Shown here: positions 45,776 through 56,574 of the stretch, piece by piece
Layout: every line of letters starts with the position of its first letter
Numbering within the stretch: the first letter of the stretch is position 1
Notes under the pieces: model-generated
What the model was told of the DNA's origin: nothing
The model's database searches: none
Seen by the model: only the letters and a program-made list of their open reading frames with translations
NCBI GenBank assembly: GCA_963930645.1
Contig: OZ005653.1
Span: 211,468,496-211,532,495, forward strand
DNA length: 64,000 bases
Origin: Salticus scenicus
Taxonomy: Eukaryota; Arthropoda; Arachnida; Araneae; Salticidae
Direction of reading: 5' to 3'
Made by a program: the position numbers and the translations under genes

Positions 45776-46303
45776 AAATCAAAATCCGATCATTAAAAGT
45801 TGAAATACAAAGAAAAATTGGTGCGGCGGATGATGGTGTCCAACTGTGGCCACCATCGGGGTGTTCTGCACGGATTTTCAAGTGGCTCCCTATCTAGAAA
45901 GTTATCTTTTGGCATCTACTATTACCACAGAAAGTGGCATATTCCAATCAAAAATGCAGCTTTTTGAATTTTTTTGTCGTGTACCCAACGTACTATAAGT
46001 AGTCTGAGTTTCACACATTATAATATACATAGATAAATGTATAGAATTTAAAAAGTATTTTATTCACAAGGTATTAAAAAAAAGAAAATTGAAATCGGAT
46101 CATTAGGAGTTCAGATACAAAACAATTAGCGCCCCTATATGGCAGTTGACGGCAGCCATCTTTAATAGCCGCCATCGGGGTTTTCTACACGGATTTTCAA
46201 GTGACTCCCTATCCAAAAAATTATCTTTTGGAATCTACTATGGCCACAGAAAGTGGCATATTCCAATCAAAAAGTGCAGGGTTTTTTTGTGTACCCAACG
46301 TAC
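45776..46303 (-). repeat. Right compound TIR of the Academ-like element, two units of 310 bp
   Basis: Inverse of the left terminus. Read inward from 46303: GTACGTTGGGTACAC, TGCACTTTTTGATTGG, TTGAAAATCCGTGTAGAAAA, GGCTGCCGTCAACTGCCATA, then a second unit from 45993 that decays toward 45780. The outer units of the two ends agree better with each other than the inner ones. A poly(A) run (45761-45778) closes the inner unit. Confidence 0.85.
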
Positions 46304-46379
46304 TAATAGTGGTGGGTGTTTAATAAAATTTTAGAGCTTTGATTTTAAATAGATATGGCAGTGATTTTTATCTAAATGA

Positions 46380-46646
46380 AAAATAAATAATATAAATATA
46401 AAAATTACAAATTAAACATATGTATAGAGCTTTTAGTTTTAGGCACCACCAGTGAAATAAGCACCACCAGTTATTCTCCCAACATTGCTTAGTAATGGTC
46501 GTATTTTTAGTTTCTTGTCTCTGAGTGTAAACCATGTGTTTTTTAAGGCGAAACTTGATCTTACGAAATGTCTGACCGATATATGGTTGTTCACATTGAC
46601 AAGGAATACTATATACCCGAAGAGTTATGTGTATAAATAGGGTCAT
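46380..46646 (-). pseudogene. Penelope-like GIY-YIG fragment
   Basis: Minus strand: RVYSIPCQCEQPYIGQTFRK, then KFRLKKHMVY and TKQCWENNWW. VYSIPC (GIY position) and PYIGQT (YIG) are both recognisable, and KHMVYTQR matches the region after the catalytic Arg. The second half changes frame and decays. No RT is attached. It lies next to the right end of the Academ-like element; a hammerhead-like hairpin follows at 47039 on the other strand. Confidence 0.75.
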
Positions 46647-46973
46647 TTAATCTTGAAAGGGCTAATTTATTTATGAGTGAGAAAAAAGGATTGTTGGGAG
46701 AATAACCATAATTTAAACTTTAATTCAGTTAAATAATCTGTCAACCTACACACTTACATGAACTCGATTTTCTATAAGCTTTTCATGTCTATAAACATAC
46801 CATTAATTGCGATTTTGCTGTACCCCCCTCTCTCGGACTGTTGGAAAAATTACATAAAATCTACATATTCTTAATTTTTACATAGCTTTCTACATTTCAA
46901 ATCCCTATTGGCTTACAACTCCAGTTTCTTATCCCTATTGTTTACTACTGTGACTCTATAATCCGTTTCCCTA

Positions 46974-47013
<40 letters not shown>

Positions 47014-47038
47014 CATTAATCCACTTCGTCATTCTGTA

Positions 47039-47068
47039 CTGAAGACGGTACGCTTTATGCCAGCGAAA
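47039..47068 (+). ncRNA. Hammerhead-like core hairpin
   Basis: CTGAAGACGGTACGCTTTAT then GCCAGCGAAAC, a sister of the motif at 38166 with a weaker stem (CGGTACGC against GCCAGCG). Near a Penelope GIY-YIG fragment on the opposite strand, as at 38166. Confidence 0.35.
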
Positions 47069-47196
47069 CTGCAGTCTTTATTTAACATTTTTTACATTGG
47101 CGTCATAAACGTTGTATAAATATCGATAAAATCTCAGTATGTTAGTGTGTATATCTGCTGTTACTACTTCTTGCGATAGAGGGCGGGCATTCCCAG

Positions 47197-47377
47197 CAGT
47201 GCTGCCAGAATTGAGGGAAATTTTTATTCAACATCCACCGTTAAATTTTACTTGTAACGGTTATCTAATTACATAGACGATTTCTGTAAAAAATGTTTCT
47301 AAACGGTTAGCAAACGGTGTCAATTAAAATTTTGTGGTGGGGATTAAATAAAAATTTCCCTCAATCTGGCAGCACTG
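47197..47377. mobile_element. 181-bp hAT-type MITE
   Basis: CAGTGCTGCCAGAATTGAGG at the left and CCTCAATCTGGCAGCACTG at the right, with inverted arms running on through GAAATTTTTATT and CCACC for about 45 bp. ATTCCCAG lies directly outside both ends (47189-47196, 47378-47385), a perfect 8-bp duplication. Inner CGTTTAGAAACATT-type sequence can also pair. No coding capacity. Confidence 0.95.
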
Positions 47378-47389
47378 ATTCCCAGTCAT

Positions 47390-48023
47390 CTATTTTATTT
47401 TTGTTCTTTTTTATCCATATTTTTAGTTAATTATAATCCATTCAGTCTATCTATCTACCTCTCGCTCAGCAGTAGGTCTACTGACCTTCCTGCATTGGGA
47501 GTTAAGTGCAGTTTCCGCTGAGGCAGGTTGGAAGTCGCTTCGAGCGGCGCTATTCAGAATCCTTTGATGTGGTCAAGCGGTTGGACCTGGTTCGACGAGG
47601 TGGGTTCGAAGGGGAAAGTACCTGGTCCTAACCCCCAGCTGAGATAATTGAGGGGCCAGAGGCAGATATATTTGTCAATTTTGCATGCTTTCCTTTGAAG
47701 TAACTGCGCAATCTGATAAAAAAAGGGCTACAACTCATGACAAGACATTTGGCTCTTTGTGTCGGAAGCGTGATTAATGACTTTTTGAACCTTGGTCTTG
47801 AACTTCCAGTGAAAACCGGCCTTTAAACAGCTTTCCACCATAGTTAAACCACCTCAGCCATTTTTGCCCAAGCTAGGCCCCTCCCTTTGTGCGAGGATTG
47901 AAGAGACACTCGGCAATTGTGGCGGGCACTGTGGAACCTCGTTCCTCTCCCGGCTCGTTCTTGCAATACGGAAAGCCGTCCGTATGAATGAATATGCTTG
48001 TTTGAATGAATAAGTCTAATTAT

Positions 48024-48060
<37 letters not shown>

Positions 48061-48480
48061 AATAAGTTGTGTTGCGTTTCTATTGTTTTCTCCTGTTATT
48101 CTTTAATCCTAGTTATGTGTAAGTTATTTATGCATATTTATTTACTTTATTATTATTATTATTTAATTTCCTTTACTTTTTCTCCTTGGTTTACAATTAT
48201 TTTACGTTTATTATACAGTTTTATGTTAATATTATATTATGTTACTTCCATTTGGAACCGAAGGTGTGGCGGTGTCTGGTCCTCGTTAATCTGTGCTGCA
48301 CTGTTAAGTGCCTGATGCAGTCGTTAGCAGTTCGTCGGGCTACCAGTGCGGGGTACCATTCCCCGTGGTGGATCAAAATCGAATTGCTCCCGTTTTTTAA
48401 CATTTTCCAACAAGGTTGAAAAGTATTAATGCCTTCGGTTTGTCTGTCTTTCCATCTGTCTGTCTCTCTGTCTGCGCTCC
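47390..48480. other. GC-richer stretch of unknown nature
   Basis: 47,460-47,980 and 48,245-48,400 are clearly richer in G+C than the surroundings. They contain GCTTCGAGCGGCGC, GGTTCGACGAGGTGGGTTCG and CCTCTCCCGGCTCG, but no frame longer than about 80 codons. A poly(T) of about 35 bases separates them (48024-48058). Possible tRNA-like or 5' UTR/promoter-type sequence; I cannot assign it. Confidence 0.4.
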
Positions 48481-48499
48481 AACTCCTGTAAATATTCAT

Positions 48500-49480
48500 G
48501 AAAATTCTTGAAACTGATATATGTTATTGAAGTTCACTATCGAACGTTCCCTATTGAAAACAGAGTGAATATCTCTACTGGTGTGCGTACAGGGACACCC
48601 GAAAGTATTCGAAAGCATTGTGTTCTATGAGAAGTACTTCTATAAACCATAGTTTAATACCATTATTTTACACAAATCTTAATGAAATTTAAATAGCTCA
48701 CTAATGGATGTTCCCCATTGAAAAAAGGAGTGAATACCTCTACAGGTTTGTGTACAGGGACACCCGAAAGTATTCCAAAACATAATGTTCTGTGAGAGGT
48801 ATTTCTATAAACCATAGTTTAATAACTTTACTTTACATAAATCTTAATGAATTGGAATATGTTATTCAAGTTTACAATCGGATATTCCTTAATGAAAATG
48901 GAATAAATACTAGCACAGGTTTATTTACGAAAGTATTCCAAAGCATTGCGTTCTATAAGAGGTATTTCTATAAACCAAACTTTAATAACTTCACTTTGCA
49001 CAAATCTTAATAAAATTCAAATATATTATTCATATCACAAAAGAATGCTTTCTATGTAATATAGTATGATTGCATTAGGTTTACAGAGCCACATAAAAAT
49101 ATAAAGTTTCACTAAGGGTTACAATTGTAAATTTGCTGGAATTGCATTCTCGTTTATATTAAACGTTCTTAACACTCCCGAATAATTTTTAACTGTGAAT
49201 ACGTTTCTAATTTGTGTATCTGTCTGTCCGACTGTCCTTATTTCTATCTGTCCGTCCGCGCACCCCGAACGTCTATAAATATTTTTAAAAATTGTTAAAA
49301 TTGATATATGTTATTGAAGTTCACTATGGAATGTTTCATATTTAAAATGGCACTAAAGTGTTTTGTACAACTGGTGTGCGTACAGGGACAACCCGAAAAA
49401 AGTCGCAATGCATTGTGTTTTAAGACAGACATTTTTATAAACCATATTTAAATAAATTTCTACTGTAAAAATTATAAAGA
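48500..49480 (+). repeat. Tandem repeat, about 160-170 bp unit
   Basis: The order GTGTGCGTACAGGGACACCC, GAAAGTATTC(G/C)(A/)AA, TTCTAT(G/A)AGA, TTTCTATAAACCATAGTTTA, CACAAATCTTAATGAA recurs from about 48520, 48700, 48855 and, more diverged, 49300-49470. TCTGTCTGTC runs precede the array (48441-48475) and the last unit (49220-49256). Confidence 0.75.
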
Positions 49481-49702
49481 AATTGACATTTATTTTTAAT
49501 CTGCTAAAATAATGTTTTGTATAAAATAGGATATGGCTGACCTTCAGATTTACAGGGCTTCACTAAAATATTCAGATACATGAAAGGCTGCAATTAGATT
49601 ATCAGGGCTCTTTTTTATTTATTTATTTATTTTTTTTTTTGTTAAACATTTTTACCACTTTTCAATAATAATAAAACTAAAACACCCAAGAAAGGGCGTT
49701 TT

Positions 49703-49917
49703 AAAGTAATAAGTACAAAACTTTGAATAAACACCATAAAACGAAATAAACTCGCAACAATTGTTTCGGACGGAAAACTGTGTTTCCGCTTTGATTGAAG
49801 TACCCGTGCTTACTTTGTTCGCCTGACAAAGGGTCGTGTGTTTTATCGACTCAAAACAATTGTTACAAGTTTATTGCATTTTATGGTATTTATTCAAAGT
49901 TTTGTACTTATTACTTT
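49703..49917. mobile_element. Foldback element with ~70-bp arms and a hammerhead-like loop
   Basis: AAAGTAATAAGTACAAAACT TTGAATAAACACCATAAAA at the left pairs with TTTTATGGTATTTATTCAAA GTTTTGTACTTATTACTTT at the right; AACAATTGTTT also pairs with AAACAATTGTT. The loop holds CTGACAAAGGGTCGTGTGTT...GACTCAAAAC (49823-49857), a decayed CUGANGA...GAAAC pattern like those linked to Penelope elements. No TSD identified. Confidence 0.6.
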
Positions 49918-49919
49918 CC

Positions 49920-50343
49920 AACAATATATTTGAAAGTGATTATAAATACAATTAATATATTTTTATGCCTTTCAGCCCTATCTGTCTGCTGTGCAATAAC
50001 GTAAGCAAAGAATATTGAAAGTTATAACGATACAAGAAGTACGTACAGTTGGAATCTGTTAATAATCAATGCGTTCCGCATGATTTTTCATTCTTGCTTT
50101 CTTCTCTTTTCGGTAAATCCTGTGCGTAACACATTTTTGATTCGGTCTTTAATCATCTGCCATGTCTATCTCAGTACATAAATTACGTTAATTATTTCAC
50201 TAAGTTTTTTTTTTCTTCCTCCCACAGTGTCAATTACAGAATTCTCTTATCAAGTATTTGATTTCCTCAGGCCATTATTTCTCAGCTTCTTTCGTCATTT
50301 AGAAGACTTCAAGTAGGAGTGTCATCGAAATTCCTTTTCCCCC

Positions 50344-50380
<37 letters not shown>

Positions 50381-51010
50381 GTTTGTACCTCCTTCTTTTC
50401 GGCTAATAATTTCCCGTGAGCAACCACATTTTGCAGCTCCCCTGCCCATTCCCAACTTCTAATTTTTTTTTCTCTATTTCCTCAGCTAGATATGCACCTA
50501 ATTCAAATTCCAACACCCAAATACGTCCTCTGCGCGCAACTGTTATCGCATTCATGGGAATGCGGTTTTGCTGATCGAGCACCGTGTTCAAGAAAAACTC
50601 TGAAAAGTGAAATAGCAATGACGAAGTCATATTTTTAAGATAGAAGTTTACAGTTATAAGCCTTACTCTAGTTCCTCCGGACACAGCTCATTTCTATGGA
50701 ATGCTCAAGTAGCTTATACTGCAATTGGTCGCCATGCGCTGATCTGGCGTTAGCCACCTCTTTGGATGATATCAAACCCGTTAAATTTGGCCTAGTCCAA
50801 GTAGGTAGGGGCTGTCCAGAGGTTTCTAAGTTCCCAAGATACGCTGGTTTTGATGGTGAAGGGTTAATTTTGGTTTTTATTTGATTTCGATTGCCCAATC
50901 GTTGTTATATATATATATATATATATATACATAATTAATTTATAAAGGATTAAATCCTAATAAAGATTTCGGTAAAATTACCTTAAAAACATGCTTTTAC
51001 ATTGAGGATA
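49920..51010. other. Spacer with short unassigned frames
   Basis: Contains poly(T) at 50346-50378 and TA repeats at 50907-50929. The block at 50,690-50,890 is open on both strands for over 60 codons and less AT-rich, but I recognise nothing in it. Confidence 0.4.
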
Positions 51011-51013
51011 TAT

Positions 51014-51043
51014 ATTTCGAACCACCATCGGGTTCATCATCAG
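51014..51043 (-). ncRNA. Hammerhead-like core hairpin
   Basis: Minus strand CTGATGA, T, GAACC CGATGGT GGTTC, GAAA. It has a perfect 5-bp stem II and both core boxes, the best of the hammerhead-like motifs in this window. The single T before the stem is non-canonical. Confidence 0.45.
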
Positions 51044-51337
51044 TGCTGACAATGACACTGCTAGCTCCAGTTTGCCTTCGTTCCTCCTTCTTTCGTCGTA
51101 ACTTCTCTTCACTTTGCTTCACTTTTTTAAGATGGTGTTGCCAGTCTACATGTATTAGGCTGTGTTCTCTATCATTGACGGCTTCATTAGTAGTTATGCA
51201 AATGAACTATAACATTTATATCGTGGCACAAGCATTTAACGAGTAAAAAATCGAAACAAAAAACGGATCACAAGAGTAATTTTGCATATGATAGATTTTG
51301 CAATAGGTAGTGTTTGGATCATCGTTGCCAGATGTGG

Positions 51338-51470
51338 CCTTTTTTTCATTCAATAGTCACCAATAATTTTGAGAAGTGACATTTGATATACATAATAGAC
51401 TACCAGTCTTCGAAGTGATTAGCCAAACATTACAAATAAAAATTATTGGTGACTATTGAATAAAAAAAAA
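51338..51470. repeat. Palindrome related to the foldback at 26.2-26.4 kb
   Basis: TTCATTCAATAGTCACCAAT AATTTT on the left pairs with ATTATTGGTGACTATTGAAT on the right, and GAAGTGACATTTGATATAC in the left half matches GAAGTGATATGTGATATAT at 26260. Confidence 0.65.
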
Positions 51471-51538
51471 ACTAGTATGTTGTGGCCACCACAAGACTTT
51501 CTTCTATATTTTCCTATATACATATTCAATCAGTAACA

Positions 51539-51539
<1 letters not shown>

Positions 51540-51570
<31 letters not shown>

Positions 51571-51626
51571 TACGATTTTTTTCTAATTTTTTTTTGTTAA
51601 AAGTAATACATATTCAACCAGTAACA

Positions 51627-51658
<32 letters not shown>

Positions 51659-52991
51659 CACGTTTTCTTTTTTTTTTTTTTTTGTTAAAAGTAAAAAAAA
51701 ATCGATAACTTTGTTTTAAATTATCACAGATTTATGGTTCAACAATTCGTTTTAAAGGTATTGACGAGACCTTTCGAAAGATACCCTTCTTGAAACTTTG
51801 CCCCCCTGGGGGGTACTTCCCCCCCAGGGGGGAAGCGATGCCCCCCATGCAGAAAAATTTTTTCCTAGTTACATACTACTATTATCAATAATTCATATTA
51901 ATTTTACAATCACAAGTTTAAAACAACTCTTATTATGCACATTTATACGATTTTTTGTCCTATGCTGCCATTTTAAAAATTTAGATAAAATGCTATCACA
52001 GCGCCACCTGTTGAGCTATTGATCCCCAAACATAATCAGCACCAGTTAATGTCGGGGACAAACTAAATACCAAGTTTGGTTAAATTTCGTTAAAAAAAAA
52101 AAAAAAAGAAAAAAAAAATTGCGATTTTTTTAAAAGTTTTGTTTTGTTAAAAGTAAAAAAAATCGATAACTTTGGTTTAAATTATCACAGATTTATGGTT
52201 CAACCATTCGTTTTAAAGGTATTCACGAGACCTTTCGAAAGATACATATCTTGAAACTTTGCCCCCCCGGGTGGGAACTTCCCCCCCCGGTGGAGGGGAA
52301 CCGATGCCCCCACATACACAAAAATTTTTTCCTAGTTAACTACTACTATTATCAACCTGATCTTTCGAAAGATACCCATTGTGAAAATTTACCCCCCCTG
52401 GGGGGTATTTTCCCCCTAGGGGGGGGGAAGCGATGCTCCCCCATGCAGAAATTTTTTTCCTAGTTATATACTACTATTATCAATAATTCATATTAATTTT
52501 ACAATCACAAGTTTAAAACAACTCTAATTATGCACATTTATACGAATTTTTGTCCTATCCTGCCATGTTAAAAATTTAGATAAAATGCTATCACAGCGCC
52601 ACCTGTTGAGCTATTGATCCCCAAACATAATCAGCACCAGTTTATGCCGGGGACCAACTAAATACCAAGTTTGGTTAAATTTCGTTAAAAAAAAAAAAAA
52701 AAAAAATACGTTTTCTTTTTTTTTTTTTTTGTTAAAAGTAAAAAAAATCCATAACTTTGTTTTAAATTATCACAGATTTATGGTTCAACCATTCGTTTTA
52801 AAGGTATTGACGAGACCTTTCGAAAGACACCCATCTTGAAACTTTGCCCCCCAGGGTGGGTACTTCCCCCCCCGGTGGGGGGGAACCGATGCCCCCACAT
52901 GCTCAAAAATTTTTTCATAGTTAACTACTACTATTATCAATAATTCGTATTAATTTTACAATCACAAGTTTAAAATAACGCTCATTATGTA
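51540..52991 (+). repeat. Repeat array with C/G hairpins, part 1
   Basis: Units carry, in order: poly(A/T), GTTAAAAGTAAAAAAAATCG, TTATGGTTCAACCATTCGTT, GAGACCTTTCGAAAGATACC, a C/G hairpin (such as CCCCCCTGGGGGG or CCCCCCCGGTGGGGGGG), ACTACTATTATCAATAATTC, CACAGCGCCACCTG, TGAGCTATTGATCCCCAAAC and ACCAAGTTTGGTTAAATTTC. Hairpins lie at 51801-51835, 52261-52295, 52394-52428 and 52848-52885; one partial unit has been duplicated. An inverted member is at 21060-21720. Confidence 0.8.
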
Positions 52992-55427
52992 CAGTCGGGG
53001 AAAAAAAAAACGCAACACCCGCTGTAATTTCGTTATTAATTGACGCAGGAACATCTAATAGACATAATTCAACAGGAAATTAAAAGCACTTTCTGAATAT
53101 GTTGTCAAATTTTGAATTAGGGGTCATCTACATATTGAAATGAGCGCCAACTTTGATATTTTCAATAGCAACACCCAATTTTGACTTCAGTTTTGAATTT
53201 CTGAGAGTCTGGCAGTGCGGAAAAGTATACTGTTTATATACTTTATCTTTAGTATTTATAGAGTTATAAACAAAAATGTGTTAGGGGGTTATCTGTAAAT
53301 GTAGAAAAATAAAATTAAGATCCTATAAGAAATAGACAAAATTTTAATGTTTCACACCGGAAATCTTTCAGGATAAAGATAATTATAAAAATTAATAAAA
53401 CGTTTCTTCTTTTCAGTTTTTTAATTAACTTGAATCAATTTTTAGATTTGTAATACTTCAGTACTTCTTTAGATAATTTTAGGTCTATTTAAATACATTA
53501 CACTTGTGATTAGTCCATACAGCACCCTTTGAAAAAAGTGTAATATTTTTCAAGTAAAAGTATCTATTATGGCTATACTGATCACCATTGAAGCTTAAAC
53601 TTTCTTTCGTAGGTAGGTAACATAACATACGAAAGGAAATAATATAGATGTATATACAACAACGCATAAACTAAATCTTTTCGGATAAATTATTGTAAGA
53701 GATCATGAAGTAAATATTAAACAATTTTAATCACACTTATCAGTTTTGGGTCAGTTAAACTCTTTCGAACTGTACGATTGGTTTTATAATTTCTATAAAA
53801 TATAATTTCTTAAATAACCGTTTCGCGACTGCAGACGTAGATTCACGCCATTTGAAAATCTGTAACTATGTGAGTGGGCGTTTCTTTCGTAATTTGTGTG
53901 TTACATATTTTTTAAGTGTGTACCCAGTATTCATATTTTTGCAATAAAATATATTATGGATAGAAAGAATTGATTAGAAAGAATGTAATTATAAAGTATA
54001 TCCATTTGTAATATAATTGTGAATACAGAAAATTTGTTCTGAAATATTTTATTTTGAGATTATAACGCCCGTAGGCGGGTCTTACTGTCAAAAAGACAAA
54101 ATCCTGCGGTCGCAAAAAGTGTTAAAATATATTTATAAAAGTTAAAATATGTTTTTAAAAATGTATAAAGTTAAAATATATTAATAAAATTTTAAAGACT
54201 AAAGTGTCCTTAAAATAATAACCCTCCCCCCTACAAAATAAATAAGTAAGTAAATAAATAAAATAAAATAAAGCAATATATGAAGCAAATGATTAAGCCT
54301 TTTTTAACTTAGACGGTATTTAAGAAACGATTTTACAAGTCTGTCTTGCATTCCAATTCCATTCCTTTTTTATATTTGACAATTTCACATTAAACCTATT
54401 TTTCTATTTAAAACAGTAAACCCCGCCTAATTAGTTAATTTTTTTTCTTCTAGTGTTCGTTTAAAAGGTTCGAAATTTATCGCCAATTAATCGATGAAGT
54501 AAATACCACTTGTGCATATTTTTGTCAACATAAAATAAGGGGTTTAACAGGAATACTCAATGTCACATTTACTTTTCTTTTCTATATTGTTTTGTTTTGA
54601 AGAACGATGAAGGCGGGGCTTGTCTTCTTTAGAAAACAGTAATTTTTGATGCTATGTGAAAAAAATCATCATTTTTGTTTCATTTCTTTGCGTTTGACGT
54701 TGTTGGTATACAATTTGACCCGTAAATAAAAAATAAAAATATTTTGTTTAATTTTCTTTGTTATTTTTTAAGATTTGATTCGTTATCTCATGCAAAACTT
54801 TATAAGAGACGGCCCCCTAAACCCCTCCAAAAGAAAGATCTATTTATATCTCGAAAACTAATAACTGAAATGAGCTGCAAATTTGCACACCCATATTTTT
54901 CAGCATTAGGATTCATTTTATGTAAAAATTTATATAGGTCATAATTCATAATTTTTATGAATATGAATTTATTAATAATTTTCATAATTAAAAATATGTT
55001 TCAGAATCAAAAGTAATGATGGATTGTGTTTGGGTTTCTTCACTGTATCTCGTAAAACAAAAATTATACCGATCAAGGCATTTTTTGTGAAGATATTATT
55101 AAAAGTTTGAAATATGAATTTAACATTAGCACCTTCAAACTTTGAACGCTTATAACTCTGTGAAAAAATAAGTAAAATATACAACCAATATACTTTTTCG
55201 CGTTGTCGCAATCCCAGCAATTCAAATATAAAATAAAAATGGGGCATTACCATTGAAAAAATCAAAGTTAGTGCGCGTTTTAATATGTAGACGACCCCCA
55301 ATTCAAAAATTCAATTCATTTTCTGAAACTACTTACAATTCCCTGTCGAATGATACCTATTACATTTTTCTACATCGATTAGCAACGAAGTTACGTTGAG
55401 TGTTGCGTTTTTTTTTCCCCCGACTGT
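52992..55427. mobile_element. 2.4-kb TA-flanked DNA element with ~210-bp TIRs
   Basis: The left end begins CAGTCGGGGAAAAAAAAAAC GCAACAC and the right end is GTGTTGCGTTTTTTTTTCCC CCGACTG, each with TA outside. TIRs of about 210 bp keep order (ATTACAGCGG/AACGTAACTT..., CAACAGGAAATTAAAAG against CGACAGGGAATTGTAAG, GGGGTCATCTACATATTGAA against GGGGGTCGTCTACATATTAA). The array resumes at CATTTATACGAAATTTTGTC, exactly where other units read CACATTTATACG, so the empty site can be inferred. No transposase was found. Inside, ACGCCCGTAGGCGGGT (54066) is a notable GC hairpin. Confidence 0.85.
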
Positions 55428-56090
55428 ACATTTATACGAAATTTTGTCCTATTCTGCCATGTTAAAAGTTTACATAAAATGTGATCACAGCGCCATCTGC
55501 TGGGCGATTGATCCCCGAATCTAATCAGACACTTTCCATGTCAGGGTCCAACTATACACCAAGTTTGGTTCAATTTCATTCATCGGTTCGTGAGATACGG
55601 TGAAAAATACGAAATTTTTCGATTACAGCGCCACTTGCCGGACGATTGATCCCCAAATCTAATCAGCACCTTGCCCCGTCAGGTTCCAACTATATACCAA
55701 GTTTGGTTGAATTTCATTCATTGGTTCGTGAGATACGGTGAAAAATACGAAAATTTGTCCTATACTGCCATGTTAAAAATTTACATAAAATGCGATCACA
55801 GCGCCACCTGATGAGCTATTGATCCCAAAATCTAATCAGCACAATGCCCCGCCAGGGTCCAACTATATACCAAGTTTGGTTGAATTTCATTCATTGGTTC
55901 GTGAGATACGGTGAAAACACTAAACCACAGACAGACAGACAGACATTTTCTAAAAACTATCAATTCGTGTTCAGGACATCCCAAAACGTGTAGATCCGTC
56001 AAAAAACGAAGGTCGAAAATTTTCGCGAATCCAATACTTTCTCTATATTACATATAGAAGAAAGTAAAAAGCCAAATCTGGCAATCGTGG
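55428..56090 (+). repeat. Repeat array, part 2 (after the TA insertion)
   Basis: Three head-to-tail copies of a module of about 160-170 bp: CACAGCGCCA(C/T)CTG, ATTGATCCC(C/A)(G/A)AATCTAATC, GGGTCCAACTATA(C/T)ACC, AAGTTTGGTTGAATTTCATT and GGTTCGTGAGATACGGTGAA (55487-55910). GACAGACAGACAGACA and a closing block (TTCTAAAAACTATCAATTCG, CGTCAAAAAACGAAGGTCGA) follow. Confidence 0.8.
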
Positions 56091-56099
56091 TTTGGATAG

Positions 56100-56570
56100 A
56101 GAGTCTTCACAAAATTTAAGCTACTAGAGTACTCAAAAAGATATCTCTGATTACTTTTCGTTCACGCTTAATGCTTCGACAAAATTATTCAATGGGATAA
56201 AACAATTACAACGACGCATTCATTCTTTTATCTCAACTGCTGAAAATGTTGAACGTCTTATTCTAATTTTGAAAAATTTTTATTAAAATGATCATATTGG
56301 CAAATACCACATAAAGAAAATATTGAGTGTCGTTATTATGTGATTTTTCTTGCTGAAAAGCGATCGAAAGTAAAATAACATTTACATTTTGATATAATCC
56401 AGATTAAAAAAAGAAGAAAAAAAATCAAAATTTTAAAATTAATTAAAAATGTTACACTATAATGCATTTTACATTTTAAATAAAGGATAATCAGTGCAAC
56501 GGGAAAGATTAAAACTGTTTTTCAAAGAAAGGACTCCTTAAAAGTATTTAAACGGCAAAATCGTGTACAA
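56100..56570. other. AT-rich spacer
   Basis: No gene supported. Confidence 0.45.
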
Positions 56571-56574
56571 TGTA

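Larger units (their letters stand above)
39451..46303 (-). mobile_element. Academ-like DNA transposon with compound terminal inverted repeats
   Basis: 6.85 kb. The left terminus holds two direct units starting GTACGTTGGGTACACGAC (39451) and ATACGTTGGGTACACGAC (39771). The right terminus holds two units of the same family inverted, ending at 45993 and 46303 (GTGTACCCAACGTAC). Between them is one minus-strand, multiply broken gene for a protein with Cys/His motifs, an XPG/PIN-like nuclease and a Cys-rich C-terminus. Inverted termini enclosing a single nuclease/transposase-like gene define a DNA transposon. The XPG-like nuclease plus Cys-rich domain fits the Academ superfamily (AcademX lineage). 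GTAC at both outer ends could be a 4-bp target duplication, but it is palindromic, so it may simply belong to the TIR. Element identity 0.85; Academ assignment about 0.6. Confidence 0.75.
51308..56098. mobile_element. Composite repeat-array element with inverted ends
   Basis: TTTGGATCATCGTTGCCAGA at 51316 and TCTGGCAATCGTGGTTTGGA ending near 56097 are inverted copies. Between them are a palindrome (51338-51470) and head-to-tail units (next entry), opened by the TA insertion at 52992-55427. This may be one large non-autonomous element built of internal repeats. No coding frame is seen. Confidence 0.5.

Noticed and set aside
50668..50898. Possible small gene, open on both strands
   Set aside because: No recognisable domain, no splice or promoter support. 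Left as unassigned spacer.
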